Both the position numbers and the translations under genes were made by a program. Below the pieces are notes generated by a model that was given only the letters and a program-made list of their open reading frames with translations, did no database searches and was not told the DNA's origin. From Hymenobacter arizonensis (GTDB taxonomy: Bacteria > Bacteroidota > Bacteroidia > Cytophagales > Hymenobacteraceae): a DNA stretch of 64,000 bases. Every line of letters begins with the position of its first letter. Position 1 is the first letter of the stretch. Below are positions 53,101 to 61,225 of this stretch, in pieces. The stretch is from positions 186,001 to 250,000 of the forward strand of contig NZ_FOXS01000006.1 in NCBI RefSeq assembly GCF_900115775.1. The letters are read 5' to 3'.

Positions 53101-53187
53101 TTCCTTGACCGGCATGAACTCGGCAAAAGCCGATTGCATGAACTCCGGTGCGCTTTCCAGTTCCTCAATTCCTTTCCAGTACTTCAT
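50149..53187 (-). CDS. actB: Alternative complex III iron-sulfur subunit ActB (TAT-variant molybdopterin-like)
   Basis: 1012 aa. A twin-arginine-like export motif, RRDFLKLMGFGVAAATLASC, begins near residue 41 and ends in a cysteine that may be lipidated. The long middle part (about 65-720) is the molybdopterin-oxidoreductase-like ActB1 domain, which in ActB carries no Mo cofactor. The C-terminal ActB2 domain has four ferredoxin-like cysteine clusters: CIGCGSCVIGC, CQQCNHAPCETVC, CIGTRYCANNC and CSFCIQRI with CAQSC. These form the iron-sulfur chain from the quinol site to the ActA hemes. Confidence 0.96.
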   Translation of the reverse strand: MKYWKGIEELESAPEFMQSAFAEFMPVKESHASKDATAAPRRDFLKLMGFGVAAATLASCEAPVRKAIPYLNKPEEIDPAISNFYASTYFTGADYNAVLVKTREGRPIKLEGNPESPITNGGLSARAQAAVLSLYDGGRLQNFAIKSGNGYEKAEVAAFDRAVRSKLAATTGRIAIVSPTIISPTTKRAIAEFAARYPNTTHVMYDAQSASALLQANGGTVPGYDFSRANIVVSLDADFLGTWISPVEYGRQYAMTRKVNRDKRTMSRHYQFETAMTLSGCNADIRVPVKPSEMGQVALALYNAVTGAGGASAYKNDKLTQAARDLTANRGASLVISGSNDPAVQALVTAMNAALGSVGTTINPNAPSYVRQGDDARMAALVNDMNNGSVGAVIFYNANPVFNHPLGAKVKSGIAKVPLTISMNDRLDETGALCQYAAPDSHWLESWNDYEPKRGFLSLAQPVITPLFSTRQGQESLLRWAGNNTTYYQYLRATWRALTPNDAAWDKVVHDGVATGTALAAAPATTAALSPAAAIDQIGRAPKTAANAVELALYEKVGLGAAGCEANNPFLQELPDPVSKATWGNYVAVPRKMAVDNEWEQGDVIQVTANGYTVELPVLIQPGQANGTVGIALGYGRTQSGKAGDQVGANAAPLAMAASNGLMYRNVVTLKKTDATSPIAQTQTHHTIMDRKPVVQENTLAQYIKNPKEVTEYEKVATPDGLEKPNKVSLWQDYQYNNHHWGMMIDLNSCIGCGSCVIGCQTENNTAVVGKQEVINRREMHWMRIDRYYSSDHHKDEFETVGKVGTYAAMEDPSDNPQVIFQPMMCQQCNHAPCETVCPVLATTHSSEGLNQMTYNRCIGTRYCANNCPYKVRRFNWFSYYSNEKFETVNGHMFTDLGRMVLNPDVTVRARGVMEKCSFCIQRIQLGKLEAKKQKRRPMDGEIVSACAQSCPTEAIVFGDMRDPNSRISQLMRREDGERAFHALESINVQPNVTYLTKIRNAESEFFAKENA

Positions 53188-53213
53188 TTGGGAGGGTAAT
53201 CAGTAATCAGTAT

Positions 53214-53259
53214 TGGGTAGTCAGTAGTCAGCAACAGTAGTCTCAATACTGACTACCCA
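53214..53259. repeat. 13-bp inverted repeat between actA and actB
   Basis: TGGGTAGTCAGTA (53214-53226) and its perfect complement (53247-53259) flank a 20-nt loop. Extra partial copies of GTAATCAGTA and TAGTCAG lie at 53196-53234. It fills the 97-nt actA-actB gap and could fold in the operon mRNA. Confidence 0.65.
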
Positions 53260-53284
53260 GTACCGACCACTAAGAATCAATTTA

Positions 53285-54649
53285 TTAGTAGTGGCACTTC
53301 GAGCACTCGGTACCGCCGTTCGACGATACGGTGAAAGGAGCACCAGCATTTTTGGTGTCGTGCAGCTTCACAAGGTTGTCGTAGTACTTGTTGTCTTTGG
53401 CATTAACTGGCATCTCGCGGTGGCAGTTGATGCACCAGCCCATGGTAAGAGCTGAATACTGGTACACCACTTCCATGTTCTGGATAGGGCCGTGGCAAGT
53501 CTGGCACTGCAGGCCAGCTACTTGCGTGTGCTGCGAGTGGTTGAAGTAAGCCAAGTCGGGCAGGTTGTGAATGCGTACCCACTGAATAGGCTGCTTGCGC
53601 TCAATGGCCCGGTAGATTTTCTTGATTTCCGGCGACTCCGTCTTAATCTGCGAGTGGCAGTTCATACAGATGTTAGCCGAAGGGATGTTAGCGGACTTGC
53701 TTTTATAAACTGAAGTGTGGCAGTAAGCGCAGTTAATCTGGTGCTCGCCAGCGTGTAGCTTGTGCGAGAAGGCAATGGGCTGAGTGGGCTGGTAGCCCTG
53801 AGTCAAGCCTACCGCCATTACGCTCTGTACACCAGCGTATACCAACACGATTGCGAAGACAGCTCCTACTATACCGCGCAACAAAGGCGAGCGGTACATT
53901 TTACCCCAGTCAAAGCGCTGCTCTAGAATTTCAACGTCACGGCCGTCGAGGTCTTTGCGGCCACGCAACACGTCTTTCATCAAATTGCCGATGATAACAA
54001 GCGTTACAACCAGCACAATCAGCACCACTACCAATACAATAAGTAGGATGTCAACGTATTTGCCAGCGCCAGCTTCGGCACCGCCGCCATCGGCCTGACC
54101 GTCTGCCGTAGCAGCATTGCCAACGGTTGGTCCACCGCTGGTAGCGGTAGCTTTACCTTCTTCTGCATTTACCCAAGCCAGAATAGAGGTAATCTCCTGG
54201 TCCGAAAGGGCAAAGGAGGGCATCTGCTGCTTGTTGTACTTGTTATAGATAGCTACAGCGTACTCATCGCCGCTGGCTACTACTTTGCTGGAGTTCTTAA
54301 TCCAAGGAATCAACCAGGAAACGGTGCGACGCTTGGTGATGCCGGCCAGAGCAGGGCCTACCACCACCTCATTCACGGCGTGGCACTGCGCACAGTTGTT
54401 TTTGAAGAGAGCGTCGCCGGCGGAGATAGCTGCGGCATCGGCACCGCCACCACCGTTGCCGCCACTGCCACCCGCATCTGGGGCTGCGGCAGTCGCAGCG
54501 GTAGCGCCATCAGTTGCGCCAGGAACTACTCCCTCTTTTTTTACATCGGCAGCACCTGTTTGTTGAGCGGCAGCCTGTTGAGCGCCGGCAAACGTGAGAA
54601 ACAGTGCCAGCAGCAGATGAGGTAACGAACGAAGTCGAATGCTATTCAT
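53285..54649 (-). CDS. actA: Alternative complex III multiheme cytochrome c ActA with fused monoheme domain
   Basis: 454 aa with a signal peptide (cleavage near AAAQ, residue 29). An N-terminal cytochrome c domain has C86-A-Q-C-H90 (about 75-170), after a Gly/Ala-rich linker. Two helices follow (ILLIVLVVVLIVLVVTLVIIG and GIVGAVFAIVLVYAGVQSVM). The C-terminal domain has five more CxxCH sites: CAYCH, CMNCH, CQTCH, CINCH and CSKCH, the last at the extreme C terminus. The pentaheme part is standard ActA; the sixth heme comes from the fused N-terminal domain. It is the first gene of the respiratory operon. Confidence 0.95.
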   Translation of the reverse strand: MNSIRLRSLPHLLLALFLTFAGAQQAAAQQTGAADVKKEGVVPGATDGATAATAAAPDAGGSGGNGGGGADAAAISAGDALFKNNCAQCHAVNEVVVGPALAGITKRRTVSWLIPWIKNSSKVVASGDEYAVAIYNKYNKQQMPSFALSDQEITSILAWVNAEEGKATATSGGPTVGNAATADGQADGGGAEAGAGKYVDILLIVLVVVLIVLVVTLVIIGNLMKDVLRGRKDLDGRDVEILEQRFDWGKMYRSPLLRGIVGAVFAIVLVYAGVQSVMAVGLTQGYQPTQPIAFSHKLHAGEHQINCAYCHTSVYKSKSANIPSANICMNCHSQIKTESPEIKKIYRAIERKQPIQWVRIHNLPDLAYFNHSQHTQVAGLQCQTCHGPIQNMEVVYQYSALTMGWCINCHREMPVNAKDNKYYDNLVKLHDTKNAGAPFTVSSNGGTECSKCHY

Positions 54650-54694
54650 AAGAAAATAGACGGTAAAACGAAACGCTAGGGCATTTCAAGGCCA

Positions 54695-54727
54695 CAAATG
54701 TAGGTCAGGAATCGTAGGCGGCAAAAA
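54695..54727 (-). promoter_or_regulatory. Promoter of the act-cta respiratory operon
   Basis: On the minus strand TTTTTG (54727-54722) is separated by 19 nt from TACATTTG (54702-54695), an exact match to TAnnTTTG. This is the typical Bacteroidota housekeeping promoter. The leader to the actA ATG would be about 40 nt. Confidence 0.8.
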
Positions 54728-55066
54728 GTGAAATGCATTTTCTGGACATACCTGGCTAGGCACAACGGGCCATTCACATGCTCTTCTCCCGTGCCCACAA
54801 CCATTTATCTCATCAGTAGCCTACTTATTAGGAATGCCACTGCCCGCCCCTGTAATATAGACATTAAATTGTGCTTAATACCCTGAATTACAACTTCAAA
54901 ACACAGGGATTTGTTACAGAGTCATCTAATAAATTGAGAAGAATTTTTGAGCTGCATTATGCAGTAAAAACAGTCATGGTTTAGTCCTATGACGTGAACT
55001 ATGCATATGGGCCGCAAGCTGTAGACCTACTCCTGCATGCATTGTACTAAAGTATGCTATGGTGCC

Positions 55067-55098
55067 TTTGGCAATATGCCGGAAAGTCAGTACCTTTG
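55067..55098 (+). promoter_or_regulatory. Promoter of the rpsF-rpsR-rplI operon
   Basis: TTTG (55067-55070) is followed after 20 nt by TACCTTTG (55091-55098), an exact match to TAnnTTTG. The predicted leader is about 40 nt long, and the sequence just before the start codon is C- and A/T-rich without a Shine-Dalgarno sequence, as is usual for ribosomal genes of this phylum. Confidence 0.82.
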
Positions 55099-55143
55099 CG
55101 CCCCAATCAAATTTTTTCACCCCCAAATTTTCACCCCGTCGTA

Positions 55144-55521
55144 ATGGAAGTAAGAAATTACGAGACGGTCTTCATCGTAACTCCCGTGTTGAACGAGAGC
55201 CAGGTGCAAGAGACGGTCGAGAAGTTCACCCAGGTGCTTAAGGAAAATAGCGCCGCCATTTTGTCCACTGAAGCCTGGGGCCTGCGCAAGCTGGCTTATC
55301 CGATTCAGAAGAAAACTACAGGCTACTACTACTGCCTGTCGTACACTGGAGAAGGCAACATTGTTGACGTGCTAGAGCTGGCTTTCCGCCGCGACGAGCG
55401 CATCATCCGGTTTTTGACCACTGTGCTCGATAAGCACGCAGTGGACTACAACAACCGTCGCCGCAACGGCGAGATGAACCTGCAAAAGGCTGCAAAAGAA
55501 ACCGAAGCCGTAGCCCAATAA
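55144..55521 (+). CDS. rpsF: Ribosomal protein bS6
   Basis: 125 aa from the ATG at 55144; the frame is open upstream to 55054, but that part overlaps the promoter. The start RNYETVFIVTPVLNESQVQETVEKF and the middle ILSTEAWGLRKLAYPIQKKTTGYYYCLSYTG, with FRRDERIIRFLTTVLDK, are diagnostic. bS6 binds bS18 and 16S rRNA in the platform of the small subunit. The partner gene rpsR follows after 12 nt. Confidence 0.98.
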   Translation: MEVRNYETVFIVTPVLNESQVQETVEKFTQVLKENSAAILSTEAWGLRKLAYPIQKKTTGYYYCLSYTGEGNIVDVLELAFRRDERIIRFLTTVLDKHAVDYNNRRRNGEMNLQKAAKETEAVAQ

Positions 55522-55533
55522 TCCAGTATTAAT

Positions 55534-55809
55534 ATGGCAACTCCCGCATTCAACCGGAATAACGACCGGTCGGCTATGAACAAGCCGCAGGACACCCGCA
55601 AGAAATACTGCCGCTTCAAGAAGAACGGCATTAAGTACGTGGACTACAAAGACCCGAACTTCCTGCTGAAGTTCGTGAACGAGCAGGGCCGCGTGCTGCC
55701 CCGTCGCCTCACCGGTACCAGCCTGAAGTTTCAGCGCAAAGTGACTCAGGCCATCGCGAAGGCCCGCCACTTGGCCTTGATGCCTTACGTAGCCGACGCT
55801 CTGAAATAA
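55534..55809 (+). CDS. rpsR: Ribosomal protein bS18
   Basis: 91 aa. KKYCRFKKNGIKYVDYKDPNFLLKFVNEQGRVLPRRLTGTSLKFQRKVTQAIAKARHLALMPYV is the bS18 core. Only one cysteine is present, in YCRF, so no zinc-binding set is likely. It binds bS6 on the 30S platform. The N-terminal 20 residues are a basic extension. Confidence 0.98.
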   Translation: MATPAFNRNNDRSAMNKPQDTRKKYCRFKKNGIKYVDYKDPNFLLKFVNEQGRVLPRRLTGTSLKFQRKVTQAIAKARHLALMPYVADALK

Positions 55810-55899
55810 ATTTTGAATGTTGAGTGCTGAATTTTAAGTGTTTGCGGGGCTTTGGCCACGAAAGCAATCAGAATTCAGGATTCAGAATTTCTCCAAGAC
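55810..55899. repeat. Imperfect inverted repeat between rpsR and rplI
   Basis: TTGAATGTTGAGTGCTGAATTTT at the left and the AATTCAGGATTCAGAATTT series (about 55871-55890) at the right are partial inverted copies built from TGAATT/AATTCA words. The match is imperfect. It occupies the whole gap and extends into the 5' leader of rplI. Confidence 0.45.
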
Positions 55900-56343
55900 A
55901 TGGAAATCATCCTCAAAGACGACGTTAAGGGCCTCGGCTACAAGAACGACATCGTGACCGTGAAATCGGGCTACGGTCGCAACTTCTTGCTGCCACAGGG
56001 TTTGGCCATGCTGGCCGACAAAACCAACAAGAAAATCACGGCCGAGAACGTGCGCCAGGCGGCTCACAAAGCCGACAAGATTAAGGGCGACGCCCAGGCT
56101 ATTGCTGACCAAATTGGTGACGCTTTCCTGGAAATTCGCGCCAAAGTGGGCGAGAGCGGCAAAATTTTCGGCCGCGTTACCACGTTGCAATTGGCTGAAG
56201 CGCTGAAAGCAAAAGGTGTTGACGTAGACCGCAAGCGCTTGTCGTTCGACCAGGAGCCTTCGGCTGCTGGCGACTACACTGCAACGGCTAACCTGCACAA
56301 AGAAGTTAAACAGACGATTAACTTCCGCGTTGTAGCTGAGTAG
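55900..56343 (+). CDS. rplI: Ribosomal protein bL9
   Basis: 147 aa. The ATG at 55900 is chosen because bL9 proteins begin MEIILKxDVxxLG; the frame is open to 55852 but those 16 codons lie in a repeat. The N-terminal domain has LGYKNDIVTVKSGYGRNFLLPQGLAMLA, then the long helix, and the C-terminal domain has KIFGRVTTLQLAEAL and VDRKRLSF. It binds 23S rRNA near the L1 stalk. A terminator follows 24 nt later. Confidence 0.98.
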   Translation: MEIILKDDVKGLGYKNDIVTVKSGYGRNFLLPQGLAMLADKTNKKITAENVRQAAHKADKIKGDAQAIADQIGDAFLEIRAKVGESGKIFGRVTTLQLAEALKAKGVDVDRKRLSFDQEPSAAGDYTATANLHKEVKQTINFRVVAE

Positions 56344-56367
56344 TTAGTGCTCAACAACAATTAAAAG

Positions 56368-56394
56368 AGCCCTGCCTTCTGGTAGGGCTTTTTT
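56368..56394 (+). terminator. Terminator of the rpsF-rpsR-rplI operon
   Basis: AGCCCTGCC (56368-56376) pairs with GGTAGGGCT (56381-56389), one G-U pair, around loop TTCT, followed by six T. Confidence 0.85.
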
Positions 56395-56427
56395 ATTACC
56401 CCTCTGCCTGAAATACGGGTTAAGGGC

Positions 56428-56435
56428 TATTTTTG
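56428..56435 (+). promoter_or_regulatory. Possible -7 box directly before the GSCFA gene
   Basis: TATTTTTG is an exact TAnnTTTG match and ends 5 nt before the ATG at 56441. A -33 TTG is not obvious. If active, transcription would start at or next to the ATG. Confidence 0.45.
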
Positions 56436-56440
56436 CTCCG

Positions 56441-58978
56441 ATGTTTAGAACCGAAATCCCCATTGCTCCGGCTACCGACCAGCTTCCCCGCACCGCACGA
56501 GTCCTCACCATGGGCTCTTGCTTTGCCGAAAGCATCGGCGCGCGCCTTGCCACGAATAAGGTAGAAACGCTGGTAAACCCCTTTGGAACGGTGTTTCAGC
56601 CGCTGGCGCTGGCGCGGTTGCTGCGAGCGGCGGCAGGCGAGGAAGTGGACTGGCAGCAGCACTTGGTGCAAGCCCGCGGGCGCTGGCAGAGCTACGACCT
56701 GCATGGCAGCATTGGGGCCGACTCACCGGTTGATTTGCTTCAGCACATTCAGGAGCTGGTGCGGCGCACAGGTGAATTTTTGCGGCAAGCTGATGTGGTG
56801 CTACTCACGCTGGGCACGGCCTGGACCTACCGCTTACGCGAGACGGGCGAACTGGTGAACAACTGCCACAAGCAGCCCGCTGACTTGTTTGTGAAAGAGC
56901 TGCTGACGCCGGATGAAATCATCAATGGCTTGGCCGAAACGCATGCTTATCTGCGTCGCATCAACCCCAACCTGCGGTTTGTGCTGACGGTGAGCCCGGT
57001 GCGGCACTTGAAAGACACACTGCCGTTGAACTCGGTGAGCAAGTCGGTGCTGCGGGTAGCTACTCACATTGTGAGCGACTTGCTGCCGGGCGTGGCCTAC
57101 TTTCCTGCCTACGAACTGCTGGTGGATGACTTGCGAGACTACCGCTTTTATGCCTCGGATATGCTGCATCCCTCGGAAGTAGCCGAGGATTATATCTGGG
57201 ACAAATTTGCCCGGACTTATTTTGATGTGGACTTCGGCCGGTTCCGTAAGGAATGGGCTTCGGTGCGGCAGTCGCTGGGCCATCGGCCACTGCATGAGGG
57301 AGCACCTGAGCACCGCCAATTCCTGGTGAACACCATGGAGAAGTTGGAGCAGCTGAGTTTGCGCAAGGTGGGAGTAGATGCTGAGCTGAGCGAGGTGCGC
57401 GCCAAAATCATGGCGCTGCCGGTACCTAAGCTTCCAGAACCGGAAGCTATTCCGGAGGATGATGAGGAGCGCATTGATATTGGAGATTACGCAGCGCCCT
57501 CTGCGACTGGCGAGGCAACAGCACCACTGGCACCAGCTGCTGATGGGCGTCCTCCTCGGTTGTCGCCGGAGGAATTCCGAGCCCAACGAGCTGCGCGTTC
57601 GGGCCGGCCGGAGCGTGGCCGCCGCGATGGTCATGGCAAAGGCCAAGCGCAGGTTCCGACTGAGAACGAGCATTTCCAAACTTCTGGCGTTACAACTGAC
57701 GACCAGGCCGAAGGCAACAGTGTCATTGCGCCAGTGCTTCCGATACCTGCTGAGGTGGAATCAACCGAGCAGTTGCTGGAACAATCAGCTACTACTACTG
57801 GTCTGGACGCTACTGCTGGTGAACAAGACCCAGGGAAAAAGCGGAAGCGGCGTTCGCGAGGCGGGGCCAAACGAACTGCGCGCAAAAATGCCTTGCGGAT
57901 GGCCGCTGGTGAGATTGCTCCCGGAGATGAGTCTGATGATTTGCCTGAAGTGACAGATGATACTGCTGGGCTTGAATCGGCTTCTTCAGGCCGCGATATT
58001 CAGCCAGAAGTTAAAAAGTCTTCGGTAATCGCCAAATCTGTGCCGGTAAAACGAGGTGGGCGACGTAATGAAACCAACCGCGTGCCCCGTGTAGCCTTGT
58101 TTGCGCCGCCTGCTGATGCGCCTTTTAGTGACGAATTGGCTCCTACAGCTGACGCGCAAGCTCCGGTTGTGGAAACAGATATGGCACCCGTTGAGGTAGC
58201 AGCACTAATTGCTGATGCGCCAGTAACTGAGCCTACAGGCACGATGCCTAATCCGCGCAATCAGCGAAATAGAGATAGGAGAAACAATGCCCCCGCCAGC
58301 CAACCTGAGGCTGCAAGCTCAGATGTTGTACTTACTGCTGAAACGCTACCACGTGCTGTAATTGTCAGCGCCGAAGAACTTTCAGGGGCAACAGCCTCCG
58401 GTGACCAGCGTAGCAATCAGCCTGAGACGCAGTCGCAAGCATTTGAGACGGCTGAGCAAACGGATACTACTGCTTCTGAAGCTCCTTCGACTAATGAAGA
58501 AGCGACAACTGCGCCTGCACCGGCTCGGCGCTCTAACCGAGCTAAGCGGGCAGTTAGCGGTGCACGGGCAGAAAAGCCGGCTGTGGATACTCCCGTTATT
58601 CCGGTGCCGGATGCACTCCAGCTACGCACTCAGGTGGCGGCAGGCCGCATGATGGGCTCTTCTGCTACTTTGATTGAGCCAACTTCGGAACCAGCTGCTC
58701 CGGCAAAAACGGCTAAGCCGAAAGCGGCAGCGCCCAAAAAAGCTTCTGCACCTAAGAAAGCTGCTCCTAAGGCTAAAGCGACGCCCCTTGCGACACCCGA
58801 GCCTTCGCCCGAGCCTCAAGCCCCCGAGGCACCAGCCAAACCAGCTAAAAAGGCTACTGCTGCTAAAAAGACGCCTACTGAAGCAAAAGCTAAGCCCGCA
58901 CCCAAGCCTAAGGCAAATGCGGCCAAAGCTGCTACGCCGAAACCCAAGGCTCCGCGTAAGCCGGAAAAACCGGCTTAA
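56441..58978 (+). CDS. GSCFA domain protein with a long basic, histone-H1-like tail
   Basis: 845 aa, far longer than the roughly 320 aa of ordinary GSCFA proteins. The GSCFA domain covers about 1-310: TMGSCFAESIGARL gives the name motif with the likely nucleophile Ser, NPFGTVFQPLALARLL, LTLGTAWTYR, LTVSPVRHLKDTL and the later SDMLHPSEVAEDYIW, consistent with an SGNH-like hydrolase fold. From about 330 to the end the protein is low-complexity: acidic stretches alternate with basic islands (KKRKRRSRGGAKR, RNQRNRDRRNN, RRSNRAKRAV). The last 110 residues are Lys/Ala/Pro-rich (AKPKAAAPKKA type repeats). The tail could bind nucleic acid or an acidic polymer. The codons in the tail use more A and T than those of the domain. 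Confidence 0.88.
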   Translation: MFRTEIPIAPATDQLPRTARVLTMGSCFAESIGARLATNKVETLVNPFGTVFQPLALARLLRAAAGEEVDWQQHLVQARGRWQSYDLHGSIGADSPVDLLQHIQELVRRTGEFLRQADVVLLTLGTAWTYRLRETGELVNNCHKQPADLFVKELLTPDEIINGLAETHAYLRRINPNLRFVLTVSPVRHLKDTLPLNSVSKSVLRVATHIVSDLLPGVAYFPAYELLVDDLRDYRFYASDMLHPSEVAEDYIWDKFARTYFDVDFGRFRKEWASVRQSLGHRPLHEGAPEHRQFLVNTMEKLEQLSLRKVGVDAELSEVRAKIMALPVPKLPEPEAIPEDDEERIDIGDYAAPSATGEATAPLAPAADGRPPRLSPEEFRAQRAARSGRPERGRRDGHGKGQAQVPTENEHFQTSGVTTDDQAEGNSVIAPVLPIPAEVESTEQLLEQSATTTGLDATAGEQDPGKKRKRRSRGGAKRTARKNALRMAAGEIAPGDESDDLPEVTDDTAGLESASSGRDIQPEVKKSSVIAKSVPVKRGGRRNETNRVPRVALFAPPADAPFSDELAPTADAQAPVVETDMAPVEVAALIADAPVTEPTGTMPNPRNQRNRDRRNNAPASQPEAASSDVVLTAETLPRAVIVSAEELSGATASGDQRSNQPETQSQAFETAEQTDTTASEAPSTNEEATTAPAPARRSNRAKRAVSGARAEKPAVDTPVIPVPDALQLRTQVAAGRMMGSSATLIEPTSEPAAPAKTAKPKAAAPKKASAPKKAAPKAKATPLATPEPSPEPQAPEAPAKPAKKATAAKKTPTEAKAKPAPKPKANAAKAATPKPKAPRKPEKPA

Positions 58979-59001
58979 ATAAATCTGTGTTGTTATCTTC
59001 C

Positions 59002-59029
59002 AAACCCGGCCGAATACGCCGGGTTTGGT
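59002..59029 (+). terminator. Hairpin after the GSCFA gene
   Basis: AAACCCGGC (59002-59010) and GCCGGGTTT (59018-59026) form a perfect 9-bp stem with a 7-nt loop. Only three T end the stem, so termination may be partial. Confidence 0.5.
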
Positions 59030-59053
59030 GTTTCAGCCCCTCCCCTATCTTTT
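59024..59053 (+). promoter_or_regulatory. Candidate promoter of the YyaL-like gene
   Basis: TTTG (59024-59027), 18 nt, then TATCTTTT (59046-59053), seven of eight matches to TAnnTTTG. The box ends 5 nt before the ATG at 59059, so the mRNA would be leaderless. The -33 lies on the 3' arm of the preceding hairpin. Confidence 0.45.
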
Positions 59054-59058
59054 CTGCT

Positions 59059-61158
<2,100 letters not shown>

Positions 61159-61190
61159 CGCCGTGGTGTAGGCGGGCGCTACCGTCCTGT

Positions 61191-61198
61191 TATCTTTA
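61191..61198 (+). promoter_or_regulatory. Possible -7 box upstream of priA
   Basis: TATCTTTA matches TAnnTTTG at seven of eight positions, 27 nt before the TTG start of priA. No convincing -33 at the right distance was found. Confidence 0.3.
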
Positions 61199-61225
61199 CT
61201 ATCCGCCCCCTACCCCATTGCTGTT

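Larger units (their letters stand above)
54650..55143. other. Divergent intergenic region between actA and rpsF
   Basis: The two ends hold the act promoter (minus, 54695-54727) and the rpsF promoter (plus, 55067-55098). The 340 bases between them are AT-rich, with no ORF, tRNA or strong hairpin that I could find. Confidence 0.5.
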
